A program made the position numbers and the translations under genes. From assembly GCF_021730305.1 (NCBI RefSeq), contig NZ_CP032674.1, positions 4,759,001 to 4,823,000 of the forward strand: 64,000 nt of DNA. The letters run 5' to 3'. This document shows, piece by piece, positions 42,336 through 51,900 of the stretch. The notes beneath the pieces were generated by a model. That model was not told the DNA's origin. It saw only the letters and a list, made by a program, of their open reading frames with translations, and did not search any database. The DNA is from Xanthobacter sp. YC-JY1. GTDB lineage: Bacteria; Pseudomonadota; Alphaproteobacteria; Rhizobiales; Xanthobacteraceae. The stretch's first letter is position 1. Each line of letters starts with the position of its first letter.

Positions 42336-43259
42336 ATGCGCATCGTCTTCATGGGCACGCCGGATTTCGCCGTCCCCACCCTCTCGGAGATCGTCGGGCG
42401 CGGCCATGAGGTCGTCGCGGTCTACACACGCGCCCCGGCCCCGGCCGGCCGGCGCGGGCTCGACCTCACCCCCTCCCCCGTCCATGCGGTGGCCGAGCGT
42501 TTCGGCCTGCCGGTGTTCACGCCCAAGAGCCTGAAGGGCGAGGAGGCGGCGGACGCCTTCCGCGCCCACGAGGCGGACGTGGCGGTGGTGGTGGCCTATG
42601 GCCTCATCCTGCCGCAGGCCATCCTCGATGCGCCGCGCCTCGGCTGCCTGAACCTGCACGGCTCCCTGCTGCCGCGCTGGCGCGGGGCCGCGCCCATCCA
42701 GCGCGCCATCATGGCCGGCGACAGGGAGACGGGCGTCGCGGTGATGCAGATGGAGGCCGGGCTGGACACCGGCCCCGTGGGCCTCGTGGAGCGCATCCCG
42801 ATCGGCCCGGACATGACCGCCGGCGAATTGCACGACCGGATGATGGTGATCGGCGCCGACCTCATGGGCCGGGCGCTGGCCGCGTTGGAGCGCGGCGGCC
42901 TCGCCTTCACGCCCCAGCCGGCGACCGGCGTGGAATATGCCGCCAAGATCGAGAAGGCCGAGACCCGCATCGACTGGTCGAAGCCCGCCCAGGAGGTGCA
43001 CGACCGCATTCGCGGCCTCTCCCCCTTCCCCGGCGCCTGGTTCCCCCTCGGAGCGGAGGAGGCGCGGGTGAAGGTGCTGCGCTCGACGCTGGTGGAGGGT
43101 TCCGCAGCGCCCGGCACGGTATTAGACAACCGCCTCACCATCGCCTGCGGGGCCGGCGCGGTGCGTCTCGTGGAACTGCAGAAGGCCGGCAAGCAGCCCA
43201 TGGGGGCGGAAACCTTCCTAAGGGGAAACAAGCTCGCACCTGGGTCGCAGCTCACTTGA
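42336..43259 (+). CDS. fmt: Methionyl-tRNA formyltransferase
   Basis: 307 aa. [20 protein letters not shown] starts the formyltransferase domain. Catalytic Asn, His and Asp are in [20 protein letters not shown] and [10 protein letters not shown]. The C-terminal OB-like domain includes [12 protein letters not shown]. It formylates initiator Met-tRNA using 10-formyl-THF. Its end overlaps by 8 bases the end of a small convergent gene. Confidence 0.97.
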   Translation: MRIVFMGTPDFAVPTLSEIVGRGHEVVAVYTRAPAPAGRRGLDLTPSPVHAVAERFGLPVFTPKSLKGEEAADAFRAHEADVAVVVAYGLILPQAILDAPRLGCLNLHGSLLPRWRGAAPIQRAIMAGDRETGVAVMQMEAGLDTGPVGLVERIPIGPDMTAGELHDRMMVIGADLMGRALAALERGGLAFTPQPATGVEYAAKIEKAETRIDWSKPAQEVHDRIRGLSPFPGAWFPLGAEEARVKVLRSTLVEGSAAPGTVLDNRLTIACGAGAVRLVELQKAGKQPMGAETFLRGNKLAPGSQLT

Positions 43260-43485
43260 AGCCGAATTCGGCCTTCAGAATTTCATAGAGCTGTCCAGCG
43301 CTCCGGCGATCCAGTTGCACCGATTGGCTTATCTTGTGCGGGTTGGCTCTCGTGCCACGGCCATAGGTGTCGATTTGAAGTACCCGCCCACCCTCGGCTT
43401 CGAAGGAGCAAACGTGTGCCTCAATGGCCTCATGAACTTTGAACCGCTCTTTGTCCTGCCTGACAAAATTCTCAATAAGTGCCAC
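43252..43485 (-). CDS. Small conserved protein, convergent with fmt
   Basis: 77 aa from a GTG at 43485 with GGAGAG about 6 bases upstream: [40 protein letters not shown], then [20 protein letters not shown] and [13 protein letters not shown]. The strand pattern 'LQIDTYGSxxRxxPxKxSQSxQLDxxxAxxLxxIL' belongs to a small family often misnamed formyltransferase because of its neighbour. The function is unknown. The 226-base region would otherwise look empty, and its base composition is less GC-rich than the genes around it. Confidence 0.75.
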   Translation of the reverse strand: MALIENFVRQDKERFKVHEAIEAHVCSFEAEGGRVLQIDTYGRGTRANPHKISQSVQLDRRSAGQLYEILKAEFGFK

Positions 43486-43515
43486 GAGCGTTCTCTCCGT
43501 TGGAATTAGCCGGAA

Positions 43516-44253
43516 GTGCCTAGATATAAGCTCACCATCGAATATGACGGCACCCCCTTCGCCGGCTGGCAGATGCAGGCGGATCTGCCCACCGTGCAGG
43601 GCGTGCTGGCCGAGGCTTTTCAGCGCTTCTGCGGGGAAAAGGTGACGGTGGCGGGCGCCGGGCGCACCGATGCCGGCGTCCATGCCACCGGGCAGGTGGC
43701 CCATGTGGACCTTGCCAAGGAGTGGCGCACGGACACGGTGCGCGACGCCATGACGGCCCAGCTTCGGCCCCACCCGGTGGCCGTGCTCTCAGCCGAGCGG
43801 GTGCCGGACAGCTTCGACGCCCGCTTCTCGGCCACCAAGCGGCACTATCTCTACCGCATCGTCAACCGCCGCCCCGATCTCGCGCTGGACCGCGACCGGG
43901 CGTGGCGCATTCCCCAGAAGCTCGATGCGGAGGCCATGCACGCGGCGGCGCAGCGGCTGCTGGGCAAGCACGATTTCTCCACCTTCCGCGCCGCCGAGTG
44001 CCAGGCCGCCTCGCCGGTGAAGACACTGGACCAGCTGGACGTATCCCGCCACGGCGACGAAATCCGGGTCGTCACCTCGGCCCGCTCCTTCCTGCACCAT
44101 CAGGTGCGCTCCATGGTGGGCTCGCTGATGCGGGTGGGGGAAGGCCGCTGGAGCGCGGACGATCTCGCCGCCGCCCTCGCCGCCGCCGACCGCACGCGCT
44201 GCGGCCCGATGGCCCCCGCGGCGGGGCTCTATCTCGCCGCCGTCAGCTATTGA
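43516..44253 (+). CDS. truA: tRNA pseudouridine(38-40) synthase
   Basis: 245 aa from a GTG at 43516: [20 protein letters not shown]. The catalytic Asp is in [16 protein letters not shown]; later [15 protein letters not shown] and [20 protein letters not shown] are TruA motifs. It modifies the anticodon arm of several tRNAs. With def and fmt it forms a translation-related cluster, interrupted by the small minus-strand gene. Confidence 0.97.
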   Translation: MPRYKLTIEYDGTPFAGWQMQADLPTVQGVLAEAFQRFCGEKVTVAGAGRTDAGVHATGQVAHVDLAKEWRTDTVRDAMTAQLRPHPVAVLSAERVPDSFDARFSATKRHYLYRIVNRRPDLALDRDRAWRIPQKLDAEAMHAAAQRLLGKHDFSTFRAAECQAASPVKTLDQLDVSRHGDEIRVVTSARSFLHHQVRSMVGSLMRVGEGRWSADDLAAALAAADRTRCGPMAPAAGLYLAAVSY

Positions 44254-44395
44254 GGCTGCACGATTCCGACGGCTTGAGCCTCGCACTGGGCAACATCCTG
44301 TAAACGTTCATCGCGTCGCAGGTTGGAACGGTCCGGCCCTCTTGAGCATTTCCACTGGGAAGACACCTCAGGGGCGATAGAGGACAACGGGTCCG

Positions 44396-44746
44396 ATGTT
44401 CAGTTTCCGTATGCCGCGCTGGCAGCCTTCGCGCCGCCGCGTTCCCCTCTCCCTCGCCCATCTGGTCGCCCGCGCCGTGCCGGGTGCGCCGTGCGGATGG
44501 ATCTTCTTCGACGGCAGCGAAACCCGGATCGATACTCAGGAAGGCGAGGCCGTCATCATCCCCGGCGGCGCCTTCTTCCCGCGCGAGGCCCATCGCTTCG
44601 CCAACGAAAGCGAGGCGCAGGCGGAGGCCGCCCGGCTCAACGATGCCAGCCTCTGCCTCGACCGCCCGTGGCGGGTGCGCCCTGCCTCCGCCTTCGCGGT
44701 GGAGCGCGTCGCCGCCTCCGGCAAGATGCTGGAACGCCACGGCTGA
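44396..44746 (+). CDS. Hypothetical protein
   Basis: 116 aa: LSLAHLVARAVPGAPCGWIF, ETRIDTQEGEAVIIPGGAFF, and a C-terminal RPWRVRPASAFAVERVAA. No family is recognised; the middle is weakly cupin-like (E-G-E-A-V-I-I-P-G-G-A-F-F). It sits alone between truA and a bidirectional terminator, in the plus direction, and its frame ends just before that terminator, which supports it as a real gene. Another frame is also open here, so confidence is moderate. Confidence 0.5.
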   Translation: MFSFRMPRWQPSRRRVPLSLAHLVARAVPGAPCGWIFFDGSETRIDTQEGEAVIIPGGAFFPREAHRFANESEAQAEAARLNDASLCLDRPWRVRPASAFAVERVAASGKMLERHG

Positions 44747-44770
44747 GGCTGGTGTCGCCGGCCCAAACGC

Positions 44771-44800
44771 AAAAAAGCCCCCGGTGACGGGGGCTTTTTC
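44771..44800. terminator. Bidirectional rho-independent terminator
   Basis: GCCCCC (44777-44782), loop GGTGAC, GGGGGC (44789-44794), flanked by six A on the left and six T on the right. It ends the plus-strand gene at 44746 and the minus-strand trxA gene, whose stop lies 22 bases away. Confidence 0.92.
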
Positions 44801-44821
44801 GCATTCGGAGACTGGAAAAGC

Positions 44822-45142
44822 TCAGATCGAGCCGTTGATCCACTGCACCAGCTTCGCCTTGGGGGCGGCGCCCACCTGACGGGAGGCGATCTTGCCGTCC
44901 TTGAAGAGGAGCAGGGTGGGGATGGACATGATGCCGTACTTGGATGCCGTCTGCGGATTCTCGTCCACGTTCAGCTTCACGATGCGGACCTTCTCGCCCA
45001 GCTCGCCGGACACTTCCTCCAGGATGGGGGCAACCATGCGGCAGGGGCCGCACCACTCCGCCCAGAAATCGACGATGACCGGCGCGCTGGACTTCAGCAC
45101 GTCCTGATCGAAATTCTGATCGGAAACTTTCTCGACGGCCAT
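44822..45142 (-). CDS. trxA: Thioredoxin
   Basis: 106 aa. MAVEKVSDQNFDQDVLKSSA, the active site FWAEWCGPCRMVAPILEEVS, and the cis-Pro segment YGIMSIPTLLLFKDGK identify cytosolic thioredoxin 1. It reduces protein disulfides with electrons from thioredoxin reductase. It lies downstream of addA on the same strand, an arrangement common in alphaproteobacteria, with a strong terminator after it. Confidence 0.98.
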   Translation of the reverse strand: MAVEKVSDQNFDQDVLKSSAPVIVDFWAEWCGPCRMVAPILEEVSGELGEKVRIVKLNVDENPQTASKYGIMSIPTLLLFKDGKIASRQVGAAPKAKLVQWINGSI

Positions 45143-45227
45143 GACATACCTCGTAGGGCAGAACGGGGAGAACCACTGGATGTTGGGGAGAACGTAGGTA
45201 GCCGCTCCCCTCCCCGTCAAGGCGGGT

Positions 45228-48200
45228 TCACGCGCCCTTGACGCCGAGGGAGGCGAAAGGCGGGGACGGAACCCCCAGCCGGTCCAGCGCCGCACCGAGC
45301 CGGGAGGCGGCGAGCGGCACCACCAGCGGCCCGGCCGTATAAACAAGCCGTGCCTCCACCGGCCGCCCGCCGAACGCCTGCGACAGAATGGCGCCATAGA
45401 CCGCAAGCTGGGAAACATAGCTTTCGCCGGCCTCCGCAGGGTCCCCTGGCGGCGTCCGATCGGTCTTGAAGTCGGCCACGAGGATGCAATCGGGCAGGAC
45501 GACGAGCCGGTCGATGCGGCCGTTGACGGCGAACACCTCCCCGCTCCCACCCGTGATACGGCCGATCACCGGCACTTCGGCCCGGCTCCCGGCGCCGAAC
45601 AGCTCCGCGAGGGGCGCATGGCCGAGCACGCCGAGCGCCTCGGCGAGAATCGCCCGGTGCGCCGCCTCGTCCACCCCGTCCGCCGCATGGCGCAGCAGGC
45701 GCAGGCCCACCGCCTCCCGCTCGGCCGCCGCCACCTCCGGCAGGCCGGCCAACAGCCGGTGGACCAGATCGCCGCGCACGGGGGGGGACAGCGCACTCTC
45801 GGGCAGCGGCGCCGGCATGGCCGGTCGCTCGGGCCGGGGGTCAGCGCCGTCGATGCCGGAGGGCCGCAGGCGCCGCAAGGCGGGCTCGGGCGGCGGGGGA
45901 TTGGGGAACGATAGCGCCTCAGCCTCCTCGACCGCCGCTGGCACGGGCGCGCCCGCCTCTGCCACCTTCAGCCCAGGCCCCTTGCGCCAGCGCAGCACCT
46001 TGCCCTCGAAGCCCAGCGGCTCACCCTCGTCGGCGTCCGGCTCCAGCGCCGCGCGGGCGAGGTCGTACCAGCAGCCCTCGGGCCGGGCGTGGGGCTTGTC
46101 CTTGGCCGGCGCGCGGGTCTCGGCGCCACAGATCACCAGCGCATCCTCGGCGCGGGTGAGGGCGACGTAGAACAGGCGGCGATATTCCTCCAGCTCGCGC
46201 GCGGCGGCTGTAGCGCGAGCGGTGGCGAGCACCTCCGGGTCTTCCGCCTTGCGCGGTGCCAGCACCGGTACCCCCTCCCCCGGCAAGGTGAGCAGGCCGC
46301 CGGCGATGCGCGGGCGCGGCATGTCCACGGTGTCGGCGAGGATGACGAGGGGCGCCTCCAGCCCTTTCGCGCCATGGGCGGTCATCACCCGCACCTCGTC
46401 GCGGCCGCTCTCCATGTCGCGCTTGGTCTCCGCCCCGCCGCGCCTGAGGAAGGCGAGGAAGCCGGCAAGGCTCGCCGGCTCGGCGCCCTCATACGTGCGG
46501 GCCAACGCCATGAACTCGTCCAGCACGTCCGCCGCCTCGGGGCCGAGCCGCGCCAGCATGGCCCGCCGCCCGCCATCGCGGCCGAGGACGCGGCCGTAGA
46601 AATCGAACGGCCGCAGCCCCTCCGCTTCGCCCTTCCAGCCGGCGAGGCGGGCGGCGGCGGCGCGGTGGCGCGCGTCCTCGGAGGTGGCGAGGACGGAGGC
46701 GAGCGTGCCCTTGCGCTGCGGGCACAGGGCCATGAGATCGTCGTCGGTGAAGCCGAACAGCGGGCTCTTGAGCACGGACGCGAGGGAGAGATCGTCGTGC
46801 GGCGAGAGCAACGCGTCGCCCAGCGCCATCAAATCGAGGGCGGCGATGTGCTCCGGCACCACGAGCCGGTCGGCGCCGGCCACCTGCACGCGCGGGTCCT
46901 TCAGTTCCTTCAATGCTCGGATGACCGCCTCGAACACCCGCCCGCGCCGGCGCACCAGCACCAGCACATCGCCGGCCCGCATGGGCCGTCCGTTGCGGGA
47001 GGGGATGGCGAGGCCGTTCGCAATCCCCGCCTGGATGAACCCGGCGATGCGCGCAGCGAGCCGGCTGACCGGATCATCGGAGGGCACCTCGTCCAGCGGC
47101 CGGCGCCAATTGTCCGGCTCGGGATGGGGCTCGGGCACGGTGGTGGGCCAGATCTCCACCAAGGCCGGCGCATCGGCGCGGATGGCGGCGTGGACGGGGC
47201 CCACCCCATCCAGCGTCAGCCCCGCATGGGCCACCGCGCTCTTGAAGATGGCATCCACCGCCTCCAGCACACCCGGTGCCGAGCGGAAGGAATGAGGCAG
47301 CTCCACGCGGCGGAAGCCCTCGGCCCCCACCTTGCGTTCGAAGGTCGAGCGCATGGCGCCGAAGGCACGCGGATCGGCCCCCTGGAAGGAGAAGATGGAC
47401 TGCTTCTCGTCGCCGACCACGAAGATGGTGCGCGTCACGCCCGCCCGCGCGCCTTCGCCGGAGAAGAAGTCGGAGGCGAGGCCCTCCACCACCTTCCATT
47501 GCTCCGGGCTCGTATCCTGCGCCTCGTCCACGAGGATGTGGTCGATGCCCTGGTCGAGCTTGAACTGCACGAAGGTCGGCTGCTCGGCGAGCAGGGCCGC
47601 GGCCTTGGTGATGAGGTCGTCGAAATCCAGCAGGCCCCGCGCCGCCTTCTCCGCCTCGTAGCGGCGGCAGGCCTCGGCGCCGAGGGTGAGGGCCGCGCCG
47701 GTGCGCTCCAGCGTCCAGGCCGCCTTGAGGCGGTCGTCCAGGCCGGCGAGGCGGTCGCGCTCGGCGGTGAAGCGGGCGAGAAGGTCCGGCTCGCGCGTGC
47801 CCATGCCCTTGGTGAGCAGGTTCTTGTCGGAGCGCGGACCATCCGAGCCGAAGAACACGCCGCGATAGGCGGCGAGCGCCGAGGCGTCGTCCCCAGCGGC
47901 AGCAGCGGCGGCGAGGTCGTCGGCGCGCTTGCGGTCGGTGGCCTTGTCGGAAGTGGCGAGCGTCGCCGCGACGCTCTCCCATTCCGAGCGCGGCAGATGC
48001 GGGCTCGCCAGCATCTCGGCGTCCACGTCCGCCACGGTCAGTCCCGCCGGCAGCCCCAGCGCCCGCGCCACGGCGGCGCGGCGGGCGGCGGGCGTGTCGC
48101 CCAGGGGCGAGATGCGCGCGCGCAGAGCCACCGCCGCCTCGATGAGGCCGGTCAGCCCGGTGTCGGACATTTCCTCGGTCAGCCGCGCCAGCGCCTCGCC

Positions 48201-48758
48201 GGCCGGAGACGCGGGGGCAAGGCTCGCCGCCACCACGAGGTCGGCGCGGATGCGCGCCATCAGCTCGCGGCGGGCCACCTCGTCCAGCTCGCGGAAGCCG
48301 GCCGCCACGTCCGCCTCGAACGGGAAGCGGTGCAAAAGGCCGCCGCAGAAGGCGTGGATGGTCTGGATCTTCAGCCCGCCCGGCGTCTCCAGCGCCGCCG
48401 CGAACAGCCGGCGTGCGCGGGCGCGCAAAGCTTCATCCGGCGCCTCGCCCACCGTCTCGACGATGGCGGAGTCAAGCGCGCCATCGTCCATGCGCGCCCA
48501 GCGGCCGAGGATGGCGAGCACGCGGTTGGCCATGTTGGCCGCCGCCGCCTTGGTATAGGTGAGGCACAGGATGCGCCCCGGCGGCGTGCCGGCGAGCAGC
48601 AGGCGGATAACCCGGCGGGCGAGTACATGCGTCTTGCCCGAGCCGGCATTGGCCGAGACCCAGGCAGAAACGGCGGGGTGGGAGGCCTCCGACTGGCGGC
48701 GGGTGGCCTCGGACTTGGGGTCGCGGGCCAGATCGGGGCTGGTGTCGGAGGCGCTCAT
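45228..48758 (-). CDS. addA: Double-strand break repair helicase-nuclease AddA
   Basis: 1176 aa. SF1A helicase motifs: Walker A VSANAGSGKTHVLARRVIRL, CLTYTKAAAANMANRV (Ia), ILVDEAQDTSPEQW (II), VVGDEKQSIFSFQGADPRAF (III), MTAHGAKGLEAPLVILAD (V) and RLFYVALTRAEDALVI (VI). A RecB-type nuclease domain ends the protein (GRIDRLVVLPDCILVADFKT with GDPAEAGESYVSQLAVYGAI). With AddB it resects DNA ends for RecA-dependent repair. I start it at the ATG that overlaps the addB stop (ATGA). Confidence 0.97.
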   Translation of the reverse strand: MSASDTSPDLARDPKSEATRRQSEASHPAVSAWVSANAGSGKTHVLARRVIRLLLAGTPPGRILCLTYTKAAAANMANRVLAILGRWARMDDGALDSAIVETVGEAPDEALRARARRLFAAALETPGGLKIQTIHAFCGGLLHRFPFEADVAAGFRELDEVARRELMARIRADLVVAASLAPASPAGEALARLTEEMSDTGLTGLIEAAVALRARISPLGDTPAARRAAVARALGLPAGLTVADVDAEMLASPHLPRSEWESVAATLATSDKATDRKRADDLAAAAAAGDDASALAAYRGVFFGSDGPRSDKNLLTKGMGTREPDLLARFTAERDRLAGLDDRLKAAWTLERTGAALTLGAEACRRYEAEKAARGLLDFDDLITKAAALLAEQPTFVQFKLDQGIDHILVDEAQDTSPEQWKVVEGLASDFFSGEGARAGVTRTIFVVGDEKQSIFSFQGADPRAFGAMRSTFERKVGAEGFRRVELPHSFRSAPGVLEAVDAIFKSAVAHAGLTLDGVGPVHAAIRADAPALVEIWPTTVPEPHPEPDNWRRPLDEVPSDDPVSRLAARIAGFIQAGIANGLAIPSRNGRPMRAGDVLVLVRRRGRVFEAVIRALKELKDPRVQVAGADRLVVPEHIAALDLMALGDALLSPHDDLSLASVLKSPLFGFTDDDLMALCPQRKGTLASVLATSEDARHRAAAARLAGWKGEAEGLRPFDFYGRVLGRDGGRRAMLARLGPEAADVLDEFMALARTYEGAEPASLAGFLAFLRRGGAETKRDMESGRDEVRVMTAHGAKGLEAPLVILADTVDMPRPRIAGGLLTLPGEGVPVLAPRKAEDPEVLATARATAAARELEEYRRLFYVALTRAEDALVICGAETRAPAKDKPHARPEGCWYDLARAALEPDADEGEPLGFEGKVLRWRKGPGLKVAEAGAPVPAAVEEAEALSFPNPPPPEPALRRLRPSGIDGADPRPERPAMPAPLPESALSPPVRGDLVHRLLAGLPEVAAAEREAVGLRLLRHAADGVDEAAHRAILAEALGVLGHAPLAELFGAGSRAEVPVIGRITGGSGEVFAVNGRIDRLVVLPDCILVADFKTDRTPPGDPAEAGESYVSQLAVYGAILSQAFGGRPVEARLVYTAGPLVVPLAASRLGAALDRLGVPSPPFASLGVKGA

Positions 48759-51700
48759 TCGCCCTCCTCCCCGGCCAGCGCCCATTCGCGCACGCGGGCG
48801 AGGTGGTCATAATCGCCATAGCGGCCGGACCATTGCGGCGCGGCGAGTGAGCGATAGCCCTGCGCCACGTTCTCGAACGCCTTCAGCAGGCTTTCGAGGC
48901 CCGCGAGGGCATCCTCGGCGAGGTCGTGGGTGGAGCGGTCTTTCACCTTCACCGGCTTTTCCGCGCCACCGTCGGCCCCGCCCTTCAGTTCCACATAGGT
49001 GAGCTCTTCCACCGGCGCTCCCGGCACTCCCTCGAAACCGCCACGACGGGCCATAGCCGCTTCCAGCGGCAGTTGCGGGGAGAGGGAGGCGGCCTGCTTC
49101 GCGCTCGGCGCGGTGCCGGTCTTGTAGTCGATGATGGCCAGCGTCCCGTCGCGCTTGATCTCGATGCGGTCGGCGCGGCCGGTGAGGCGGAAGGTGGAGG
49201 CGGCGAGGGGAATGTCGAGGCTGCCCTTCGTCTCCGCGACAATGCGGTCCAGATGGAGGCGCCGCTCATGCTCGAAGGCGACGAGGAAGGCCGCCGCCCG
49301 CTCGAACCGCGCCCACCACAGAGCATGCTCGGCGGGGAACGCCTTCAGCGGCGCGAAGGCGCGGGCGCCCTCCTCGATCAGCCGCACCAGCGCGTCGGGG
49401 GGCAGCTCATCGGGAAACGCCTGCGTGAAGCGGCCCACCGCCTCGTGCAGCGCACTGCCGCGCTCCGCGCCGCCCGGCGGGGCGTCGAGGTCGTCGAGCG
49501 GGGACAGGCCGAGCACATGGCGGGCATAGATGGAATAGGGATCGCGCAGGAAGGTCTCGATCTCCGTCACCGAGAGCCGGCGCGGGCGAAGCTCCAGTGG
49601 CGGCGCGGGTGCGGGCCGGGTCGCACGGGGCACGGCCGGCGCCTCGTCGAGGCTTCGGGCGGCGCGGACGAAGCGGGCGCCCCGCGCGCGGGCGGCGTTC
49701 CACTCGGCCTCCCCGGCCACGGTCTTCAGCCGCTGCACGAAGCGCGAGGGGACGCTCTGTGTGCCGCCGACCTTGGCGGCGAAGCTCAGCACCAGCTCGC
49801 GCGCGCCGAAGCCTTGCGCGAAATCGTGGGCGGAAAGGCCGATGCGCCGCTCCGGCAGATCCAGCCCCAATTGCGCCCGCATGGGGCGGCTGAGCCACGG
49901 GTCGGTCTCCGGAATGGTCGGCCAGGAGCCCTCCACCAAACCACCAAGCACCATGCGGTCCACATGAACGAGGCGCGCCTCCAGCGGGCCGAGAATGCGG
50001 ATGCGCGCATGGGGCTCGGCGCGCGGGCGGACCATGGTGTCGGAGAAGAGCGCGCCCGCCGCATCGGCATAGGATGAGAGGTCGAGGGCCGGGCCGTCGC
50101 CGGCCACGCGCTCCAGCGTGTCGAAGGTGCGGGCCAGCGCCGCCTCGGCCGCATCCTCGGCCTCGGGATCGAGACGGCCGGCGGTAGCCTCAACTGCGGC
50201 GCGATGGGCGGCGACGAGTTCGTCGAGGGGAACGGCGCCGTGCCGGTCGCCCAGCGCCAGCAGCGGGCCGAGAGCCGCCTCCAGCCGCTGCACCAGATCG
50301 CGCGCGGCCGCGACCGCTGTGCCATCGATGCGGCTGCGCGGATCGGAGCGGCGGTAGCCTTCCGGATCGTGTGCGTCCAACGCCGCGCGCAGCCCCGCGA
50401 TGCCGGTGGCGGGGCGGGGTCCGCGCAGGGCCGCCAGTTCCAGCGCCCCCACCGCGTCCGCCTTTACCTGCCCATCGAGGCCGAAGCGCGCCAGCGGGTG
50501 GGTGAGGAGCGCGAACAGCGGCACCGGCGCCAGCCCTTCGGCCGCCGCCGTCACCAGCAGGCCGGCGAGGCGCCCGGCGGGAGCATCGGCCAGCGGCGTT
50601 CCGGCGGAATCGTCCAACGCCACGCCGAAGCGCGCCATCTCTGCCGCCACGCGCCGCGCGAGATCGCGCTCGGGGGTGACGAGGGCCGCCGTCTCGCTCG
50701 GCCGCTCCAGGCTGTCGCGCAGCAGGAGGGCCACAGCCAAAGCCTCGGCGCGGGGATCGTCCGCCTCCACCACGCTGATGCCAGCCATGGCGGCGGCGAG
50801 ACCTTCCGGGGGCAGACGCTCGGGAAGGGTGGCCCAGAGGTCGGTCGTCTCGGCCTGCCGCAGGGCCTCGCCCATCAGCCGCTCGCGGCCGAAGGGGGCC
50901 GGCGGTGCCAGCGGGATCACCTCGCGCCGCTCTACGCCGAGCGTGCCGAGGAGACGGGCGAGGCCGTATTGCGGATGATCGGGCGCGCCGAGCACGGGAT
51001 CGGCAAGGCGATCGAAGGACGGCACATCGAGATCGAGGTCCAGCCCCGGCAGCACCACGGCGCCGTGGGGCAGGCTGGCAATGGCCTTCAGCAGGCGCGC
51101 GGTGGCCGGCATGGAGCCGGTGGAGCCGGCGGCGATCACCGGGCCGGCCGCCGTGCCCAGCGCCGTCAGCCGGCGCGCCTCGGCATCCACCAGCGCATCG
51201 CGGCGGGCAGCGGGCTCCACCAGCCCTTCCTCTGCCAGATAGGCGGAGAAGGCGCGCCGGGCGATGCGCACGAAATCCAGCCCCACCTTGAAATAGCGAT
51301 CCAGCTCGTCCGGCACGAGCCCATCCATCCGCTCGACGCCGAGGCCGGCGGTGGTGAGATCGTCGAACAGGGAGCCCAGCGCATCGGCCAGTGCGAAGGT
51401 GGAAGCGGTGCCGGCGGCGACCGCCTCCCGCTCCACCGCCTTGGACAGCGTATCGCGCCAGTGCGCCACGAGCCGTGCCAGCACCAGCCGGCGATGCACC
51501 GGCGCGATGGCGTGGGGCGCGGCGAGCACCGGGGCATCCTCGGAGAAGGCGAGCGCATCCTCGTCCACGTCGCCGAGGGGCACAATGCGCGGCAGCAGCA
51601 GCGCCGTTCCGCCGGACGCTTCCAGCAGCGCCTCGGCGAACAGCCGCCCGGCGCGGCGGGTGGGCAGGAAGACGGTGGCGCCGGCCAGCGCGAGCGGATC

Positions 51701-51802
51701 GTTACGCGGCGCGAAACCCTCCACAAGCGTGCCATCCAGCAAGGCGCGCGCGAGCACCGGCAGGAAGGGCGCGGAAGGCGGAATGGTCAGCACGCGCGGC
51801 AC
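48755..51802 (-). CDS. addB: Double-strand break repair protein AddB
   Basis: 1015 aa. The alphaproteobacterial AddB start is VLTIPPSAPFLPVLARALLD; the degenerate helicase P-loop region has TVFLPTRRAGRLFAEALLEA. The C-terminal nuclease has RADRIEIKRDGTLAIIDYKT, with the metal-binding Asp and Lys of the RecB family. It works as the partner of AddA. Its stop overlaps the addA start. A pair of 23-base direct repeats lies just upstream of it. Confidence 0.95.
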   Translation of the reverse strand: MPRVLTIPPSAPFLPVLARALLDGTLVEGFAPRNDPLALAGATVFLPTRRAGRLFAEALLEASGGTALLLPRIVPLGDVDEDALAFSEDAPVLAAPHAIAPVHRRLVLARLVAHWRDTLSKAVEREAVAAGTASTFALADALGSLFDDLTTAGLGVERMDGLVPDELDRYFKVGLDFVRIARRAFSAYLAEEGLVEPAARRDALVDAEARRLTALGTAAGPVIAAGSTGSMPATARLLKAIASLPHGAVVLPGLDLDLDVPSFDRLADPVLGAPDHPQYGLARLLGTLGVERREVIPLAPPAPFGRERLMGEALRQAETTDLWATLPERLPPEGLAAAMAGISVVEADDPRAEALAVALLLRDSLERPSETAALVTPERDLARRVAAEMARFGVALDDSAGTPLADAPAGRLAGLLVTAAAEGLAPVPLFALLTHPLARFGLDGQVKADAVGALELAALRGPRPATGIAGLRAALDAHDPEGYRRSDPRSRIDGTAVAAARDLVQRLEAALGPLLALGDRHGAVPLDELVAAHRAAVEATAGRLDPEAEDAAEAALARTFDTLERVAGDGPALDLSSYADAAGALFSDTMVRPRAEPHARIRILGPLEARLVHVDRMVLGGLVEGSWPTIPETDPWLSRPMRAQLGLDLPERRIGLSAHDFAQGFGARELVLSFAAKVGGTQSVPSRFVQRLKTVAGEAEWNAARARGARFVRAARSLDEAPAVPRATRPAPAPPLELRPRRLSVTEIETFLRDPYSIYARHVLGLSPLDDLDAPPGGAERGSALHEAVGRFTQAFPDELPPDALVRLIEEGARAFAPLKAFPAEHALWWARFERAAAFLVAFEHERRLHLDRIVAETKGSLDIPLAASTFRLTGRADRIEIKRDGTLAIIDYKTGTAPSAKQAASLSPQLPLEAAMARRGGFEGVPGAPVEELTYVELKGGADGGAEKPVKVKDRSTHDLAEDALAGLESLLKAFENVAQGYRSLAAPQWSGRYGDYDHLARVREWALAGEEGE

Positions 51803-51835
51803 GGCTTCACTCCTGTCGAGGCGCGAGCGCCTCTT

Positions 51836-51892
51836 CGCTCAAACGCCGCGCGGGCTTTCTCGTGGTCCCCGCTCAGACGCCGCGCGGGCTTT
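51836..51892. repeat. Pair of 23-base direct repeats
   Basis: Copies at 51836-51858 and 51870-51892 differ at one base, share the core ACGCCGCGCGGGCTTT, and are separated by 11 bases. They lie in the short gap between addB and murU-like genes. It may be a small local duplication or a dispersed genomic repeat; no function is evident. Confidence 0.7.
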
Positions 51893-51900
51893 AGGGGGCT

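Noticed and set aside
46089-48812. Very long open frame antisense to addA (and a similar one antisense to addB)
   Set aside because: It shadows clear addA/addB coding sequence, is rich in His/Arg/Gly from GC-rich complementary codons, and has no recognisable domain.
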